Below are positions 1 through 9,208 of a stretch of 64,000 nt of DNA, in pieces. Origin of the DNA: Kordiimonas sp. SCSIO 12610 (GTDB lineage Bacteria > Pseudomonadota > Alphaproteobacteria > Sphingomonadales > Kordiimonadaceae); NCBI RefSeq assembly GCF_024398015.1, contig NZ_CP073747.1, forward strand, positions 3,159,001 to 3,223,000. The letters are read 5' to 3'. The position numbers were made by a program, and so were the translations under genes. The number at the start of each line of letters is the position of its first letter. Within the stretch, counting starts at the first letter, position 1. Below the pieces are notes generated by a model. That model made no database searches and was not told the origin of the DNA. It saw nothing but the letters and a program-made list of their open reading frames with translations.

Positions 1-625
1 CACGCAGGATATGTGTTCTTTCACCGATATGGATACACATATAATCACCAGCGGCATCAATATAATCAACATCCGCTATGTCAACGATTGTTATATGGCC
101 TCTGTCTTTAATCCGTAATTGCGGATCGTAACGATCATCCTGTAATGGCTCATTCGGTGCCTCTAGTAAAGCAGACAGTGCCTCTTTCGGCGGATTTTCC
201 ATTCCTTCCAAAAGTTTTACAAGACGTGAATTTTGCTCTATCGCAGCACGTTGTGATACATGTTCACGTACCCTGTGCACTGCTTCCTGAAGGCGTTCTT
301 CCTCGACGGGTTTTAACAAATAATCCAATGCATGGGCCTCAAAAGCCTCTAATGCATATTGATCAAAGGCCGTCACAAACACGACCAATGGGATCATACT
401 TTCACCAACCAAAGCATTCAAAACAGAAAAACCATCAAACCCTGGCATCTGAATATCCAAAAACACCAAATCAGGCCGCTGCTCTTTGATCACTTTCACA
501 GCTTCGCGGCCATTGGCGCAGCTACCAATAATCTCAATATCTTCATATTTCTCAAGCCGTATAGCCAACCCTCTGACAGCAAGAGGTTCATCATCAACAA
601 GAAGGGTACGGATTTTTTTCATCAT
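1..625 (-). CDS. LytTR-family response regulator (C-terminus cut by window edge)
   Basis: Translating the minus strand from 625 gives a receiver domain starting MMKKIRTLLVDDEP, with the acidic pair at residues 11-12, the phosphorylatable Asp at about 57 (VFLDIQMP) and the conserved Lys in LDYLLKP. A linker follows, then the start of a LytTR DNA-binding domain (DYIDAAGDYMCIHIGERTH). The last residues lie beyond position 1. Two Met codons, 625 and 622, sit behind an AGGA ribosome site. The gene begins 27 bases after the LytS-type kinase stop, so the two form a LytS/LytR pair. Its place downstream of an RND efflux operon suggests that it controls that pump, which is inference. Confidence 0.93.
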   Translation of the reverse strand, partial: MMKKIRTLLVDDEPLAVRGLAIRLEKYEDIEIIGSCANGREAVKVIKEQRPDLVFLDIQMPGFDGFSVLNALVGESMIPLVVFVTAFDQYALEAFEAHALDYLLKPVEEERLQEAVHRVREHVSQRAAIEQNSRLVKLLEGMENPPKEALSALLEAPNEPLQDDRYDPQLRIKDRGHITIVDIADVDYIDAAGDYMCIHIGERTHILR

Positions 626-651
626 CTTTTCCTAGCGACAAACTTTAAGGG

Positions 652-1803
652 CTATAAACTATTTCGACTACTGTGTTCCAAAGGAATGGCAATCGTAATC
701 CCCAAACCTGAGGGCTCTAGATTTTTAAGTGTTAATTCATGGGTTTCGCCGTAAATCTGTGTCAACCGGTCTTTGGTATTAACAATTCCAACACCTGAAC
801 CAGATTGGCTTACTATATTATTCACATCAGGTATGCCGGGCCCCGTATCCTCAAGCATTAACATAAGCCTTCGGCCCATTACATGTGCACATATCCTGAT
901 TGTACCGCCGTCTATTTCTGGAGCAATGGCATATTTAATCGCATTCTCGACCAAGGGCTGTAGTATCAAGCTCGGCACAAGCGCCGATTTCGCTTTATCA
1001 TCAATATCTAAGACAATTTTAAGCCGTTCGCCAAACCTGACTGCCTCTATGTCCAGGTAAAGGCTAGTAGCTTGTAGTTCCTGCTCCAGGCTGGTTCGCT
1101 GTGTAGGTTGATTGACAAGCGTATACCGCAAAAAACTGGATAATTTCGTCAGCATCTTATTCGCGTCATCGCCAGCTTTTTCAAGAACGAGCGTTGAAAT
1201 TGCATTGAGTGTATTGAATAGAAAATGAGGATTCAACTGATAACGCAGCATTTTAAGCTGAGCCTGATGCGCCATCGCCGTTGCCTTTAAGGCACGTTCT
1301 TGTTGCTCAAGAAAACCTGTATAGTAATGATACCCAAAATAAATCGACGACCATGCAAACAAGACTGTTGATTGAAACATTGCGTTATTGAATTGCGCAA
1401 ACCCAGTTGCAAACCCAAAATCCGGAATCAAATAAGGCGCTATAAATGCTTCAATCGAAGACAATAAAAGCCCCAAAAGAGCACAGGATAAAATAGCAAT
1501 AACAAACGTTATGACAACGCTACTATCTCTAACTCTTCTGTAAACTATGCGTAGAATACAGGTTAAGAGTATTCCAATAATGGCAACAGGTAACACAATA
1601 GGAAAGTTGAAACCAAACTCATCAAAGCTACTGATAGCGGTTAAACTATGGAATACTCGAACGAGAATATATCCCAACCATCCTGAACACTGGAACAGCC
1701 AAAAAGCCTTGTTTCGATCAGCGAAAATCGTATCTAGCAAAGATATTCCTCCAGCTCTTACCTGAGCTTGTTCTCTGTCTGTATGAGGGGAGCTAATACT
1801 CAT
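652..1803 (-). CDS. LytS/YehU-type sensor histidine kinase
   Basis: A 383-residue membrane kinase of the His_kinase (PF06580) type. Four hydrophobic segments fill the first 165 residues. The phospho-acceptor region is YQLNPHFLFNTLN (His about 193), followed by an HATPase domain with NAIKYA and DTGPGIP. A longer reading frame opens at a TTG at 1809, but the ATG at 1803 has AGAGAG at good spacing and is preferred. It is probably the partner of the LytTR regulator just downstream (27 bases). It has no recognisable periplasmic sensor domain, so the signal may be sensed in the membrane. The 91-base gap from the adaptor gene upstream holds an inverted repeat. Confidence 0.93.
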   Translation of the reverse strand: MSISSPHTDREQAQVRAGGISLLDTIFADRNKAFWLFQCSGWLGYILVRVFHSLTAISSFDEFGFNFPIVLPVAIIGILLTCILRIVYRRVRDSSVVITFVIAILSCALLGLLLSSIEAFIAPYLIPDFGFATGFAQFNNAMFQSTVLFAWSSIYFGYHYYTGFLEQQERALKATAMAHQAQLKMLRYQLNPHFLFNTLNAISTLVLEKAGDDANKMLTKLSSFLRYTLVNQPTQRTSLEQELQATSLYLDIEAVRFGERLKIVLDIDDKAKSALVPSLILQPLVENAIKYAIAPEIDGGTIRICAHVMGRRLMLMLEDTGPGIPDVNNIVSQSGSGVGIVNTKDRLTQIYGETHELTLKNLEPSGLGITIAIPLEHSSRNSL

Positions 1804-1831
1804 TCCCAAACTCTCTGCTACATATTATGAG

Positions 1832-1862
1832 GCCACATGGCGCTGTCGCCAAGTGGCTTTTT
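1832..1862 (+). terminator. Strong hairpin with T-tract on the plus strand
   Basis: GCCAC-A-TGGCG and CGCCA-A-GTGGC form a ten-pair stem with one mismatch around a CTGT loop, followed on the plus strand by five T. The flanking genes are all on the minus strand. In their direction the hairpin is preceded by A and has no T-tract. It may therefore be a partial transcription or processing barrier between the adaptor and the kinase gene, or stop antisense transcription. The hairpin itself is clear; its role is not. Confidence 0.5.
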
Positions 1863-1894
1863 ATTATTTTCGACTAAAGGAGCCGTATTTTCCT

Positions 1895-3025
1895 TTATCT
1901 GCCAAGAACTGTTGCTTGAACTGGTTCTTTAATCGTTAGCGACTGACCGGGGCGTAAGCGCTCTCCGCCGCGGATAATTACAACATCACCATTTTCGATA
2001 TTGCCTGAAACAGCAACGCGAGTTCCGTTGGCGGTTCCGGTTCGAACTGCTAACCTCTCGGCAGTATTATCGTCGCTTACACGAAATACAAAAGTGCCTT
2101 CACGGCGCAGAACCAATGCGTCACGAGGCACAGATACAACCCGTACAGGCTCGCTCGATGGAACGCCAACCTGAAGTGCTGATCCCACCACATATCTTTT
2201 GTTTTCTGGGGCAGCAACACGAATTTCCATAGTACGACTAAGTTCATCGCCAACAGGAACAACTGCACGGATTACGCTATTCTCGATAGCATTTTCGGCT
2301 AATACAGTGTTTTGACCACTAGTCAGTTCACGTTGATCTGTAAGTGTAACGGCAAGACCGTCAGTCAGAACACTCGACAGTGTAACAGGTGCTTGTGCCC
2401 GGATTTCCAAATGCTCGGTATCCACTAACCGTGCAATTTCACGGCCCGGAACAGCATATTCCCCGATTTGGGCTAAGCGCGCTACGACCCGCCCAGGAAA
2501 AGGAGCTAGAACCTCTGTTCTGGCTAGGTCAATTCGCGATTGTTCGAGGTTAATTTTTGCCTGTGCAAGCTCCTGCTCAGTCATTAGCAAATTGCTTTCC
2601 GCTTCTTCTACTCTGCTAAGCGGCGTATGTTTACGAAGCGCTAATTCGCGCAAACGTTCCAAATCCGATTTCAAAAATTTAATACGTGCAGTTAAGCGCC
2701 TAATCTCAGTTTCATTGCGTTCAACTGTCAGATTAATGTTTCTTGCGTCAATTTTTGCTAAAACCTCCCCTCTGCGAAGCAATGTGCCCTCTGGGGCAAC
2801 CCATGTTACACGACCTGTTATTTCAGACGCAATTCGGCTATCATTCATACTGACTACCGTACCAGGCATGTAGATCTGGGGTGACATTAATTCATCACTC
2901 GCTTCAGCAACTTCAACCAGTGCCGGGGGTGGGCCTTGTTGTGCCATAAGTGGTGTTAAACCAGAAAAACTAGTCATTATTAACAGTGCGAACGGTTTTA
3001 TATTTTTCATACTGATTGCTATCAT
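1895..3025 (-). CDS. RND efflux periplasmic adaptor (membrane fusion protein)
   Basis: A 376-residue HlyD/AcrA-type adaptor. An N-terminal signal sequence ends near LMAQQ. A lipoyl half-domain (GTVVSMNDSRIAS...GRVTWV), a coiled-coil hairpin (about residues 95-165) and the returning half (VLAPFPGRVVARLAQIGEY) follow, then beta-barrel and membrane-proximal domains. The start at 3025 is chosen for GAGG eight bases upstream; the internal Met at 3010 has no ribosome site. It lies 29 bases after the permease gene and should link it to an outer-membrane channel. No TolC-type gene is present nearby. The substrate cannot be told. Confidence 0.93.
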   Translation of the reverse strand: MIAISMKNIKPFALLIMTSFSGLTPLMAQQGPPPALVEVAEASDELMSPQIYMPGTVVSMNDSRIASEITGRVTWVAPEGTLLRRGEVLAKIDARNINLTVERNETEIRRLTARIKFLKSDLERLRELALRKHTPLSRVEEAESNLLMTEQELAQAKINLEQSRIDLARTEVLAPFPGRVVARLAQIGEYAVPGREIARLVDTEHLEIRAQAPVTLSSVLTDGLAVTLTDQRELTSGQNTVLAENAIENSVIRAVVPVGDELSRTMEIRVAAPENKRYVVGSALQVGVPSSEPVRVVSVPRDALVLRREGTFVFRVSDDNTAERLAVRTGTANGTRVAVSGNIENGDVVIIRGGERLRPGQSLTIKEPVQATVLGR

Positions 3026-3054
3026 TACACTATCCTCGTTTTCTCTATTATATT

Positions 3055-6000
3055 TTATTCAGCCGGCTGAAGGTTGGTTTGGGGTTTGGTGAAAATACGC
3101 TTTATCTGCTCGAAAAATTCGACCCGTAACAAGCATGGTAACAGCAAAAGAGTAAACACTGTTGAAAGCGTCATTCCCCCGACAATAGTCGTCGCCATAC
3201 CACGATATATCGCACTACCGGCACCAGGGAATAGAACAAGCGGCAACATACCCATTATAGACGTTAGCGTGCTCATGAAAATTGGGCGCATTCTCAGGCC
3301 AAGCGCTCGCTCAACAGCATCTTCCCTGCTTAGTCCATCAGCCTCGCCCTGACGTGTTTGGGCAACTAGCAAGATTGCGTTGTTCACCACCAAACCAAGC
3401 AAAATGATAAATCCAATCATTGTTAAGAGATCGAGCGGAGCAAAACTAAAGATATTCAATATTTTTAAAGCAATCACACCGCCTACGGTCGCAAGTGGTA
3501 TCGTAATCACCACAAGCATGGCATCCTTAGGCGATTTAAAAAGCGCCGCCAAAATCAGGAATAACAATCCAAGCGCAAGTACGAAATTCAGGGACAGTGA
3601 GGCCACAGCACGGTCTAGCGCATCCGCGCTACCGCCATAAGAAATCGTGGCTCCAACAGGTAGCATTTCCTTTAACTTGGGTTCGACATCACGCTTTAAG
3701 ATTGCGATCATATCCTCCAGTGGCATTCCTTCAGGTTGAGTAATATTCAATGAAACATTACGCTTCCTATTCAACCTTTGAATAAAAGTAGGCCCCACAC
3801 CGCGCTCAATCGTCACCAGGTCACCAAGCGGAACCGTTCCACCAAGCGGTGTTGCCAAAGGAACGTTTCTTAAACTCTCAGGGTCTGACCAGTCCTGTGC
3901 CTTTAAAATCATATCGACGCGTTGTTCGCCATCAAAATGCTCACCTAACCAAAGGCCATCACCCAGTGCTCTGATAATTCTTGAAATATCGGCGCGCGTA
4001 TAGCCAACCTCGGCCAAACGACGATCATTTGGCGTAATTTGAAGTTCAGGTGCAATCACGTTAGGGTCTGGGTTTGGTCTAGCCTGCGCACCCGGTAACG
4101 CTTCTGATATTAAGCGCTGACCTTCAACCGTAACTTCACGAAGTTGCTCAAGGTCGCGCGCTTGAATGTTCAATTCAACCGAGCCGTTGCCGCCAAAGTT
4201 TCCAAACAGGTTTCCTTGTTGAGCGAAGGTAAAAACATCGGGGAAGCCAACCAAAATCTCTTCCCTAACCAGGCGTTCCAACTCTTTTACGTTACCCTGG
4301 TCTTTCGCCCTGACACCAAGGCTTCCGCCTTGCCCGCCTGGGAACGTAATAAAATAATAGTTTTTAAGAGCTGGTTCCTGGACGCCGTCCATATATGGCT
4401 GTAACCGATCCACAATAACCGAAACAACTTCTTCATCAATGGTTTCCATATTGGCCCCGGACGGGAACATCAGGAAGGCATCAACCGCATCTCTTTTGAC
4501 CGGTGGCAGGTAATTTAAGTTCGGAAGCAATAGCCAGCTTAAACTAATAGCGCCAGCCATAAGCCCTGTAATCATTACGCCGCGGCGCACAGGTGTTGAA
4601 GAAAAGATCATTAAGCGACTTGCAAAACGCTTGGCGCGTTCGCCCGCGGTTTCGCTAGGCGGTAATGCCTTCAGGAAATATTTGGCTGCAACAGGTAGAA
4701 CGGTAACCGCGACGATCAAAGATAGTGCCACCCCGATTGCAATCGTTAATGCCAAATCAGCAAACAATTGCCCCTCTACATCCTTCAAAAACAGAATTGG
4801 CACAAATATCGCGACAGTTGTCGCAGTAGACGCCAAGAGCGCACCCCATACCTGCCCTGCTCCCTTGAGTGAGGCTAAATTGGGCTTTTCGCCTTTTTCC
4901 CTTAATCGGACAATATTCTCCAGCACAACAATCGCTGCATCAAGAACCATCCCCGTTGCGAACGCAAGCCCCGCGAGTGATATGACATTCACTGTTCGGC
5001 CAAACAGGCCAAGCACCACGATAGTTGTCAGCAAACAAACAGGAATAGTTAGCGCAATTAAAAGTGTTGCTCTGACCTGACGAAGAAACCACCACAAGAC
5101 GCCGACCGATAAAAGAACACCAATTAACAAGTTACCTGACAGAAGGTTGATTGCACGATTAATGAAAACCGATGGATCAAATGATTTTTCGATAGCAATG
5201 CCCTGTTCCTTCAATACAGTTTCGTTTAATTCATCTACAACCGCGGTTAGGCGATCAATTGCCGCTAAAACATTGGCACCACTCTCTTTGATCACACGCA
5301 TACTGATTGCGGGGCTGCCGTTTTGATAAACAACCTGATTAGTCGCTGCTGGACCAACGGAAATGGTAGCAACATCACCGAGTGTAATCGGCCGACCATC
5401 CCTCCAGTCCAAAATCAAGGCTCTCAACTCGTCAGGTTCATACTTGCCTTGAAAATTCATCAGATACCGACGCCGTCCAACGTCCAGATATCCACCTGAA
5501 CTATCCGTTGTCCGGCCAACACGGCGCGTTATATTATTAAGGTCAATTCCTAATTCTGCTGCACGTACAGGGTCAAACTCGATCTGCAACTGATCCCCAA
5601 GGCCCGATCCAGCTTCCAGGTTAACTTGGGCTATGCCTTCAACGGCCTCCAGTCGCGGTCGCACATTATCTTCAATAAAAGAAATATAATCCTCGCGTGC
5701 GAGTGCGCTATCAGCTCGAAACTGGGTAAATAGGTAAATGAGCGTTTCACCAGACGGATCACCACCGTTCATGACAATTTGTGGTCTATCTGCGTCAGCA
5801 GGCAATGGCGGCAACCGATTAAGGCGACTAATGATTTCAATCAGCATCCGATCCATATCGGTTTCGAGACTAAATTCCATAGAGACAAAGCCATTAGAAG
5901 AATTGGAGAATGTTCTAAGTTCCTCTAGGCCAGGAATACCCTGCATTACCTCTTCAATAGGCTCAATAATCTCGGACTCAATTTCAGACGGGCTAGCTGA

Positions 6001-6156
6001 TCGCCAAAACGTCTGGATACCAATTTGCGGGCGTTCAATATTTGGGAACAATTGTACTGGTAACTTTGTCAGGGTAATAACACCTAACAACAGTGCTATC
6101 GCGACAAGCACCATCATTGCAGCCGGATTTTTCAGGCTTTTCTCTGTCAGCAACAT
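3055..6156 (-). CDS. RND-family efflux permease (AcrB/HAE type)
   Basis: A 1033-residue inner-membrane proton-driven exporter of normal length for the family. It starts MLLTEKSLKNPAAMMVLV. There are two repeats of a transmembrane block plus a large periplasmic loop. The first block carries the characteristic GMVLDAAIVVLENI stretch, whose acidic residue in TM4 belongs to the proton relay, and the second carries GLVVNNAILLV. An upstream-extended frame reaches 6243. The ATG at 6156 is preferred because GAGG lies eight bases upstream, exactly as for the adaptor gene. It is first in a leftward series with adaptor, LytS kinase and LytTR regulator. Confidence 0.95.
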   Translation of the reverse strand: MLLTEKSLKNPAAMMVLVAIALLLGVITLTKLPVQLFPNIERPQIGIQTFWRSASPSEIESEIIEPIEEVMQGIPGLEELRTFSNSSNGFVSMEFSLETDMDRMLIEIISRLNRLPPLPADADRPQIVMNGGDPSGETLIYLFTQFRADSALAREDYISFIEDNVRPRLEAVEGIAQVNLEAGSGLGDQLQIEFDPVRAAELGIDLNNITRRVGRTTDSSGGYLDVGRRRYLMNFQGKYEPDELRALILDWRDGRPITLGDVATISVGPAATNQVVYQNGSPAISMRVIKESGANVLAAIDRLTAVVDELNETVLKEQGIAIEKSFDPSVFINRAINLLSGNLLIGVLLSVGVLWWFLRQVRATLLIALTIPVCLLTTIVVLGLFGRTVNVISLAGLAFATGMVLDAAIVVLENIVRLREKGEKPNLASLKGAGQVWGALLASTATTVAIFVPILFLKDVEGQLFADLALTIAIGVALSLIVAVTVLPVAAKYFLKALPPSETAGERAKRFASRLMIFSSTPVRRGVMITGLMAGAISLSWLLLPNLNYLPPVKRDAVDAFLMFPSGANMETIDEEVVSVIVDRLQPYMDGVQEPALKNYYFITFPGGQGGSLGVRAKDQGNVKELERLVREEILVGFPDVFTFAQQGNLFGNFGGNGSVELNIQARDLEQLREVTVEGQRLISEALPGAQARPNPDPNVIAPELQITPNDRRLAEVGYTRADISRIIRALGDGLWLGEHFDGEQRVDMILKAQDWSDPESLRNVPLATPLGGTVPLGDLVTIERGVGPTFIQRLNRKRNVSLNITQPEGMPLEDMIAILKRDVEPKLKEMLPVGATISYGGSADALDRAVASLSLNFVLALGLLFLILAALFKSPKDAMLVVITIPLATVGGVIALKILNIFSFAPLDLLTMIGFIILLGLVVNNAILLVAQTRQGEADGLSREDAVERALGLRMRPIFMSTLTSIMGMLPLVLFPGAGSAIYRGMATTIVGGMTLSTVFTLLLLPCLLRVEFFEQIKRIFTKPQTNLQPAE

Positions 6157-6228
6157 CTCATTATCCTCGCATGGATTAATATTGCTGTTTTTATGCTTTA
6201 GAACAGATAGTGCGAAAAGGTGATTGCG

Positions 6229-6293
6229 CCTAAACGGACACAAGCCGCGACAGAGTGTTACATTCTAACATTTAAGTTTATCGTACCTAAACG
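6229..6293 (-). promoter_or_regulatory. Possible operator region upstream of the RND operon
   Basis: Read on the minus strand, CGTTTAGG occurs twice (6293-6286 and 6236-6229). Each copy extends to TACGTTTAG or TCCGTTTAG, matching the published LytTR half-site pattern (GTT core) at most positions. Between them, 6256-6270 is a perfect dyad, TGTTA-N5-TAACA. The region lies 75-140 bases upstream of the permease start. Binding by the LytTR regulator of this locus is inference. The spacing of the half-sites is not the classical 21-22 bases. Confidence 0.3.
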
Positions 6294-6343
6294 TAAGCTT
6301 AGACCATGGTGTTTAATGTGAGGGTTTTATGAAGGAAAAGAGA

Positions 6344-6775
6344 TCAGTCTTTGACGACATTTAATACCGAGTCTGATGTTGTCTTTTTGCTTAGCTCTTC
6401 AAATTCGCCAAGCCCACAACTTCCCCAAGGGCGTCCGAAATTATCAAGCACTGTCAAAATTTCACCGCGGCACAATTGATTGATCGTTGTGCTATAGGAA
6501 AAACGTTCTTCACGAGCGAGGCCGATACAGTTTCCATTTAGACGATTTAAATAACCGGTTTTACCGATACCACGAAAAAAAATCGTTTTATCGTCAATAA
6601 CCTTGCTTTCCCGTAATCGACGCAAGTTTACGCAGCGCTTGATTTTCCCATTTTTTTCGTACTTTTCCATTATCGACGCCAAACGTTTTTCACCGCGCGA
6701 TAGCTTTTCCTCATCAGCAAAAGCTGCCGGCGACAATGAAAATATCGCAAACAAAATAGCAATTTTAACAAACAT
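6344..6775 (-). CDS. Small exported protein, resembles DUF6491 family
   Basis: A 143-residue product with a clear signal peptide (MFVKIAILFAIFSLSPAAFA, cleavage likely before DEE). The mature part has several spaced cysteines (CVNLRR, NGNCIGL, INQLCRG, WGSCGLG). It follows the pattern of short alphaproteobacterial periplasmic or lipoprotein-like DUF6491 proteins, which carry a C-R-I start, a central D-x-x-T-I-x-F-R and a C-terminal C-x-L-G. I recognise this only by pattern. No function is known. It stands alone between the RND operon and the next small gene. Confidence 0.7.
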   Translation of the reverse strand: MFVKIAILFAIFSLSPAAFADEEKLSRGEKRLASIMEKYEKNGKIKRCVNLRRLRESKVIDDKTIFFRGIGKTGYLNRLNGNCIGLAREERFSYSTTINQLCRGEILTVLDNFGRPWGSCGLGEFEELSKKTTSDSVLNVVKD

Positions 6776-6853
6776 TAGGGGTCTTTCTTACAAACGTACT
6801 GTGTCTATAGTATCTATGGATTTCTGAATATAAGCTTAATGTCGGATAACAAA

Positions 6854-7363
6854 TCACACCAGTTCAAAAGTCTTGCGATACAGCTTCCGTAAATCTGCTT
6901 CCAAACGCTGTAACAACAATCGTTCATGCTGACCAATAGCAATCAAGGTATCATCAAATGCCACACCGTGAACGCAAGCAAGCTCAACAAGATAATTTAT
7001 AAATGCGTCGCTACGCGCATCCAAAATCCACTGGAATTGAGTTTTTTCAATTGTTTTAGCTTTTACCCATTCAGCATATGTCTCAACCAAATGGGGCAAC
7101 AATGCTTCTCCTATCTTATGTAAACCAAAACAAAACCCTTCAAACGGAGGTTTCTTTTCGTGTTCTGGTGTATCACTGTCTTCCTGCCTGCAGGATGCGA
7201 CTGCTTCAAGCTCACTGACAATTTCAGCAAGCTTCGCATCCATCAAAGTCGCTAAATCATCCGCAACCTTTTGCTGGTTGGGAGACAGCACGGTTTTATC
7301 TTGGCCTTGAATAGCTTTCAGGCTTTCGCTCAAGAAATCAACAATGGTTGGGTTACTGTCCAT
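6854..7363 (-). CDS. Hypothetical protein, mostly helical
   Basis: A 169-residue, probably cytoplasmic protein that I do not recognise. It has no signal peptide or membrane segment. The first 60 residues and the last 40 look helical and charged, with a hydrophilic stretch between (ASCRQEDSDTPEHEKKPP). The Trp-containing segment AEWVKAKTIEKTQFQWIL is the most distinctive part. The start at 7363 is the first Met and no closer alternative has a better ribosome site. It sits downstream of the transhydrogenase terminator with no obvious operon partner. Confidence 0.65.
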   Translation of the reverse strand: MDSNPTIVDFLSESLKAIQGQDKTVLSPNQQKVADDLATLMDAKLAEIVSELEAVASCRQEDSDTPEHEKKPPFEGFCFGLHKIGEALLPHLVETYAEWVKAKTIEKTQFQWILDARSDAFINYLVELACVHGVAFDDTLIAIGQHERLLLQRLEADLRKLYRKTFELV

Positions 7364-7419
7364 GCTTAGCTTTCATAATGCAATATAAGATCAGTATATT
7401 GTATTGGCCTTTATTTCAT

Positions 7420-7460
7420 CAATAAAAATAGCAAAGGGCATCCTAATCTATAGAATGCCC
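7420..7460 (-). terminator. Terminator after pntB
   Basis: On the minus strand GGGCAT (7460-7455) pairs with ATGCCC (7441-7436) around a 13-base loop. It is followed by TTTGCTATTTTTATT. It begins 24 bases after the pntB stop and closes the pnt operon. Confidence 0.75.
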
Positions 7461-7483
7461 CTTAGCCCATTAACTATTACGCC

Positions 7484-8899
7484 TTAAAGAGCTTTTACAA
7501 TCTCCTCAACCATTTTCTTGGCGTCGGAAAATAACATCATTGTGTTATCTCGGAAGAAGAGTTCATTCTCCACACCAGCGTAGCCGCTTCCCATTGAGCG
7601 TTTTATGAAGAGAACTGTATTGGCTTTCTCTACATCCAGGATCGGCATACCAAAAATTGGACTCTGCGGATCAGTTTTCGCTGCGGGATTCGTCACATCA
7701 TTTGCACCGATAACAAATGCCACATCAGCTTGGGCGAATTCGCTATTGATATCTTCCAGTTCAAAAACCTCGTCATAAGGAACATTCGCTTCTGCCAATA
7801 GGACATTCATATGTCCAGGCATCCGGCCAGCAACAGGGTGAATAGCGTATGAAACATCAACACCCTCGGCTTTCAGCATGTCACACATTTCCTTCAGAGC
7901 ATGCTGCGCCTGAGCGACTGCCATACCGTAACCAGGAACAATGATAACTTTGGCCGCATTCTTCATAATGAAGGCTGCGTCGTCAGCAGATCCTTGTTTA
8001 ACAGGTCTTGTTTCCACAACGCCGCCAGATGCCGCTGCGCTATCATCTGCACCAAAACCGCCGAGGATTACGGAAATAAAGCTACGGTTCATCCCCTTAC
8101 ACATAATATAGGAAAGGATTGCGCCGGAGGAACCAACAAGCGCACCTGTTACGATCAAGGCCGTATTTGCAAGAGTAAAACCAATCCCGGCTGCGGCCCA
8201 TCCCGAGTAACTATTTAGCATGGATACCACAACAGGCATATCAGCACCGCCGATCGGGATGATCAGCAAGAATCCAATGATAAAGCTGAGGCCAATAATC
8301 CACCACATGAGGTGCCCACCACCAGATGCAGCACCTTCAGAAGCTGCAAATGCGTAAATCAAGCCAACAATCGCCAGACCAAGAGCTGCATTTATGAAAT
8401 GGCGGGCCGGTAGCATGATGGGCGCACCAGACATATTCCCATTCAATTTTGCAAATGCGATCAAGGAACCAGAGAAGGTTATGGCACCAATTGCCGCTCC
8501 AAGTGCCATTTCAATACGGCTAGCAACAAAAATACCATCCTCACCCCAAATACCGAAGGATTGCGGATTTAGAAATGCGGCAGCCGCCACCATAACCGCG
8601 GCAAGCCCGACCAGACTATGGAATGCTGCAACCAATTGCGGCATAGCCGTCATCGCAATCTTTCGTGCAATGACATAGCCAATACCGCCACCAACAATTA
8701 ATGCACCTACGATCCATTCATAGGAAACAATCTCTGGGTTCAAAACTGTTGTAACGACCGCGATTGCCATACCTATCATGCCATAAAGGTTACCTTTTCG
8801 GCTGGTTTCAGGGCTGGATAAACCACGAAGAGAAAGAATAAAAAGCACTGCCGCGACGAGATAGGCGACAGCTGTTAAATCTGTTTGTAGCTGACTCAT
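7484..8899 (-). CDS. pntB: NAD(P) transhydrogenase subunit beta
   Basis: A 471-residue subunit carrying the proton-channel helices and the NADP(H)-binding domain III of the energy-coupled transhydrogenase. About eight hydrophobic helices occupy residues 1-280. The C-terminal domain has the NADP-binding VIIVPGYGMAVAQAQ and DVAFVIGANDVTNP. A GTG precedes the ATG at 8899, and AGGGG seven bases upstream favours the ATG. It is last of three genes and lies nine bases after pntAB. It helps supply NADPH from NADH using the proton motive force. Confidence 0.97.
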   Translation of the reverse strand: MSQLQTDLTAVAYLVAAVLFILSLRGLSSPETSRKGNLYGMIGMAIAVVTTVLNPEIVSYEWIVGALIVGGGIGYVIARKIAMTAMPQLVAAFHSLVGLAAVMVAAAAFLNPQSFGIWGEDGIFVASRIEMALGAAIGAITFSGSLIAFAKLNGNMSGAPIMLPARHFINAALGLAIVGLIYAFAASEGAASGGGHLMWWIIGLSFIIGFLLIIPIGGADMPVVVSMLNSYSGWAAAGIGFTLANTALIVTGALVGSSGAILSYIMCKGMNRSFISVILGGFGADDSAAASGGVVETRPVKQGSADDAAFIMKNAAKVIIVPGYGMAVAQAQHALKEMCDMLKAEGVDVSYAIHPVAGRMPGHMNVLLAEANVPYDEVFELEDINSEFAQADVAFVIGANDVTNPAAKTDPQSPIFGMPILDVEKANTVLFIKRSMGSGYAGVENELFFRDNTMMLFSDAKKMVEEIVKAL

Positions 8900-8908
8900 C
8901 ACAATCCC

Positions 8909-9205
8909 CTATTTCTTTTTCTTATACATGGCGAGCATGCGGGCGGTAACGGCAAAGCCACCAAAAATGTTAATAGCGGCAAGCGCAATCGCGATGGCAC
9001 CTAATACTTTAGCAATAGAAAAATCAGCTGGGCCCGTAGCGACCAAAGCACCAACAATAATCACGCTTGAAATTGCGTTTGTCACGCTCATTAGCGGTGT
9101 ATGAAGTGCTGGTGTCACGGACCAAACGACATAATATCCAACGAATATAGCCATTACGAAAACTGTGAATTGTTGGATAAAGGGATTTACAAGAATATCA
9201 TGCAT
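8909..9205 (-). CDS. pntAB: NAD(P) transhydrogenase subunit alpha part 2 (membrane)
   Basis: A 98-residue protein with three hydrophobic helices and a basic tail (MLAMYKKKK). It corresponds to the membrane segment that is fused to the C-terminus of PntA in enterobacteria and is separate in most alphaproteobacteria. Typical sequence includes TPALHTPLMSVTNAIS. It starts three bases after the pntAA stop, so translation is probably coupled. It forms part of domain II, the proton channel. Confidence 0.96.
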   Translation of the reverse strand: MHDILVNPFIQQFTVFVMAIFVGYYVVWSVTPALHTPLMSVTNAISSVIIVGALVATGPADFSIAKVLGAIAIALAAINIFGGFAVTARMLAMYKKKK

Positions 9206-9208
9206 GAT

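Noticed and set aside
4631-5080. A 149-codon frame opposite the RND permease
   Set aside because: It is a shadow of the conserved transmembrane block of the permease.
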